Shown in pieces: positions 63,421 through 64,000 of a DNA stretch of 64,000 bases; position 1 is the first letter of the stretch; every line of letters starts with the position of its first letter. This DNA is from Limnephilus marmoratus (taxonomy: Eukaryota > Arthropoda > Insecta > Trichoptera > Limnephilidae). The DNA is taken from positions 38,242,962-38,306,961 of the forward strand of contig OU862928.1 in the NCBI GenBank assembly GCA_917880885.1, given 5' to 3'. The notes under the pieces were generated by a model, which searched no databases, was not told the origin of the DNA, and saw nothing but the letters and a program-made list of their open reading frames with translations. The translations under genes and the position numbers were made by a program.

Positions 63421-63900
63421 ATATATTATAATGGAATTCCACCATGAATTATCACACTAAAAAAAAGAAATATTAGTAGGACTAGTAGGATATACTATAT
63501 TAACCAGTTGAAACCGCTGCTTTGTGAATTCCTCGAAAAATGAATGAAGTTAGATGGTAAACACTGCATAAATTAACAATGTTATTTGCTTACAATAGCC
63601 AAAAGGTAAAAAATACTAAGAATGACGCAAAAGCACTGCAAATTACTCAGCGGGTGTGTTTATTTACAGCGCCATACAAAATGCCGGCCGGCATTCCGCA
63701 TTTCAGAATTCTTACAACAAATTTAAGAATTATGATAAATATGCTTAAGACTATGCAATATATTAATGGTAAGGTACTGTTTTTATTAATCTAAAATATA
63801 AATAACTCGCATTGCTTGTGTGGCATGGAAATATTTTTTTTTATTAGGATTGTGTACCGCCTTAAGGCTCTGCAACCGGGCCCGAAAAGAAGAAGACGTA
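63421..63900. other. unassigned interval
   Basis: No gene recognised. Confidence 0.35.
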
Positions 63901-63904
63901 GAGA

Positions 63905-64000
63905 TGCGAAATTACGAATGTTAGAGGAGAGCACTAACATTTGCAGCGACAAAATCGATGCGAAAATTGCGAAAATGTTTAATAAAACACGACTCGTTTA
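63905..64000. repeat. repeat J, running off the window
   Basis: GATGCGAAATTACGAATGTT and AAAATGTTTAATAAAACACG match 39,678-39,765. The window ends inside it. Confidence 0.5.

Noticed and set aside
1..64000. Conserved host gene with introns
   Set aside because: I looked for conserved coding blocks with plausible splice borders and found only retroelement or transposon domains. Short exons could be missed without a search.

Overview
The window looks like repeat-dense nuclear DNA of an insect, most likely a moth or butterfly. It is AT-rich with short, interrupted reading frames, and I recognise no conserved host protein-coding gene. The lepidopteran suggestion rests on recalled resemblance of several elements: the foldback family ending in CCTCCTCCTTTTCGAAG, an RTE tail ending in GHDPQQ, and an R4/Dong-type retroelement. 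No database search was possible.

Almost every structure I can interpret is a mobile element or its remnant. Positions 1-8.1 kb hold old repeats, a non-autonomous Helitron (3.4-4.1 kb), a PIF/Harbinger transposon carrying broken MADF and transposase pieces (4.35-5.4 kb), and a minus-strand LINE interrupted by a foldback element (6.45-8.05 kb). Positions 8.1-21.9 kb hold foldback elements, tRNA-like SINE heads, MITEs, a hAT element with a perfect 8-bp target duplication, an unassigned GC-richer ORF (14.8 kb) and the first copies of an abundant SINE (SINE-C). Positions 22-34 kb hold reverse-transcriptase shards, tandem duplications and two copies of a Helitron-like repeat loaded with heat-shock-element motifs. 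Positions 34-45 kb hold nested SINEs, the best reading frame of the window (35,527-36,591: zinc knuckle plus restriction-like endonuclease of an R2/R4-type retrotransposon, sitting in a TGA-type microsatellite), a hAT element filled with later insertions, and a Penelope-like element nested in a LINE. Positions 45-64 kb hold a 1.1-kb minisatellite, hAT, mariner-like, TTAA-flanked and CAGGGTGT elements, a fourth heat-shock-element Helitron split by a retrotransposon with an 11-bp target duplication, and large inverted repeats.

Three themes stand out. (1) Four dispersed Helitron-like copies carry arrays of alternating GAA/TTC triplets at 5-bp spacing, which is the heat shock factor binding pattern. 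(2) About a dozen short motifs match the hammerhead ribozyme core (CTGANGA, stem II, GAAA). The best one lies in the terminal repeat of a Penelope-like element with a GIY-YIG endonuclease remnant. (3) SINE-C and a Jockey-like LINE end in the same 3' hairpin plus A-tail, which suggests the LINE is the mobilising partner. Nested insertions give a clear relative order of events at several loci.
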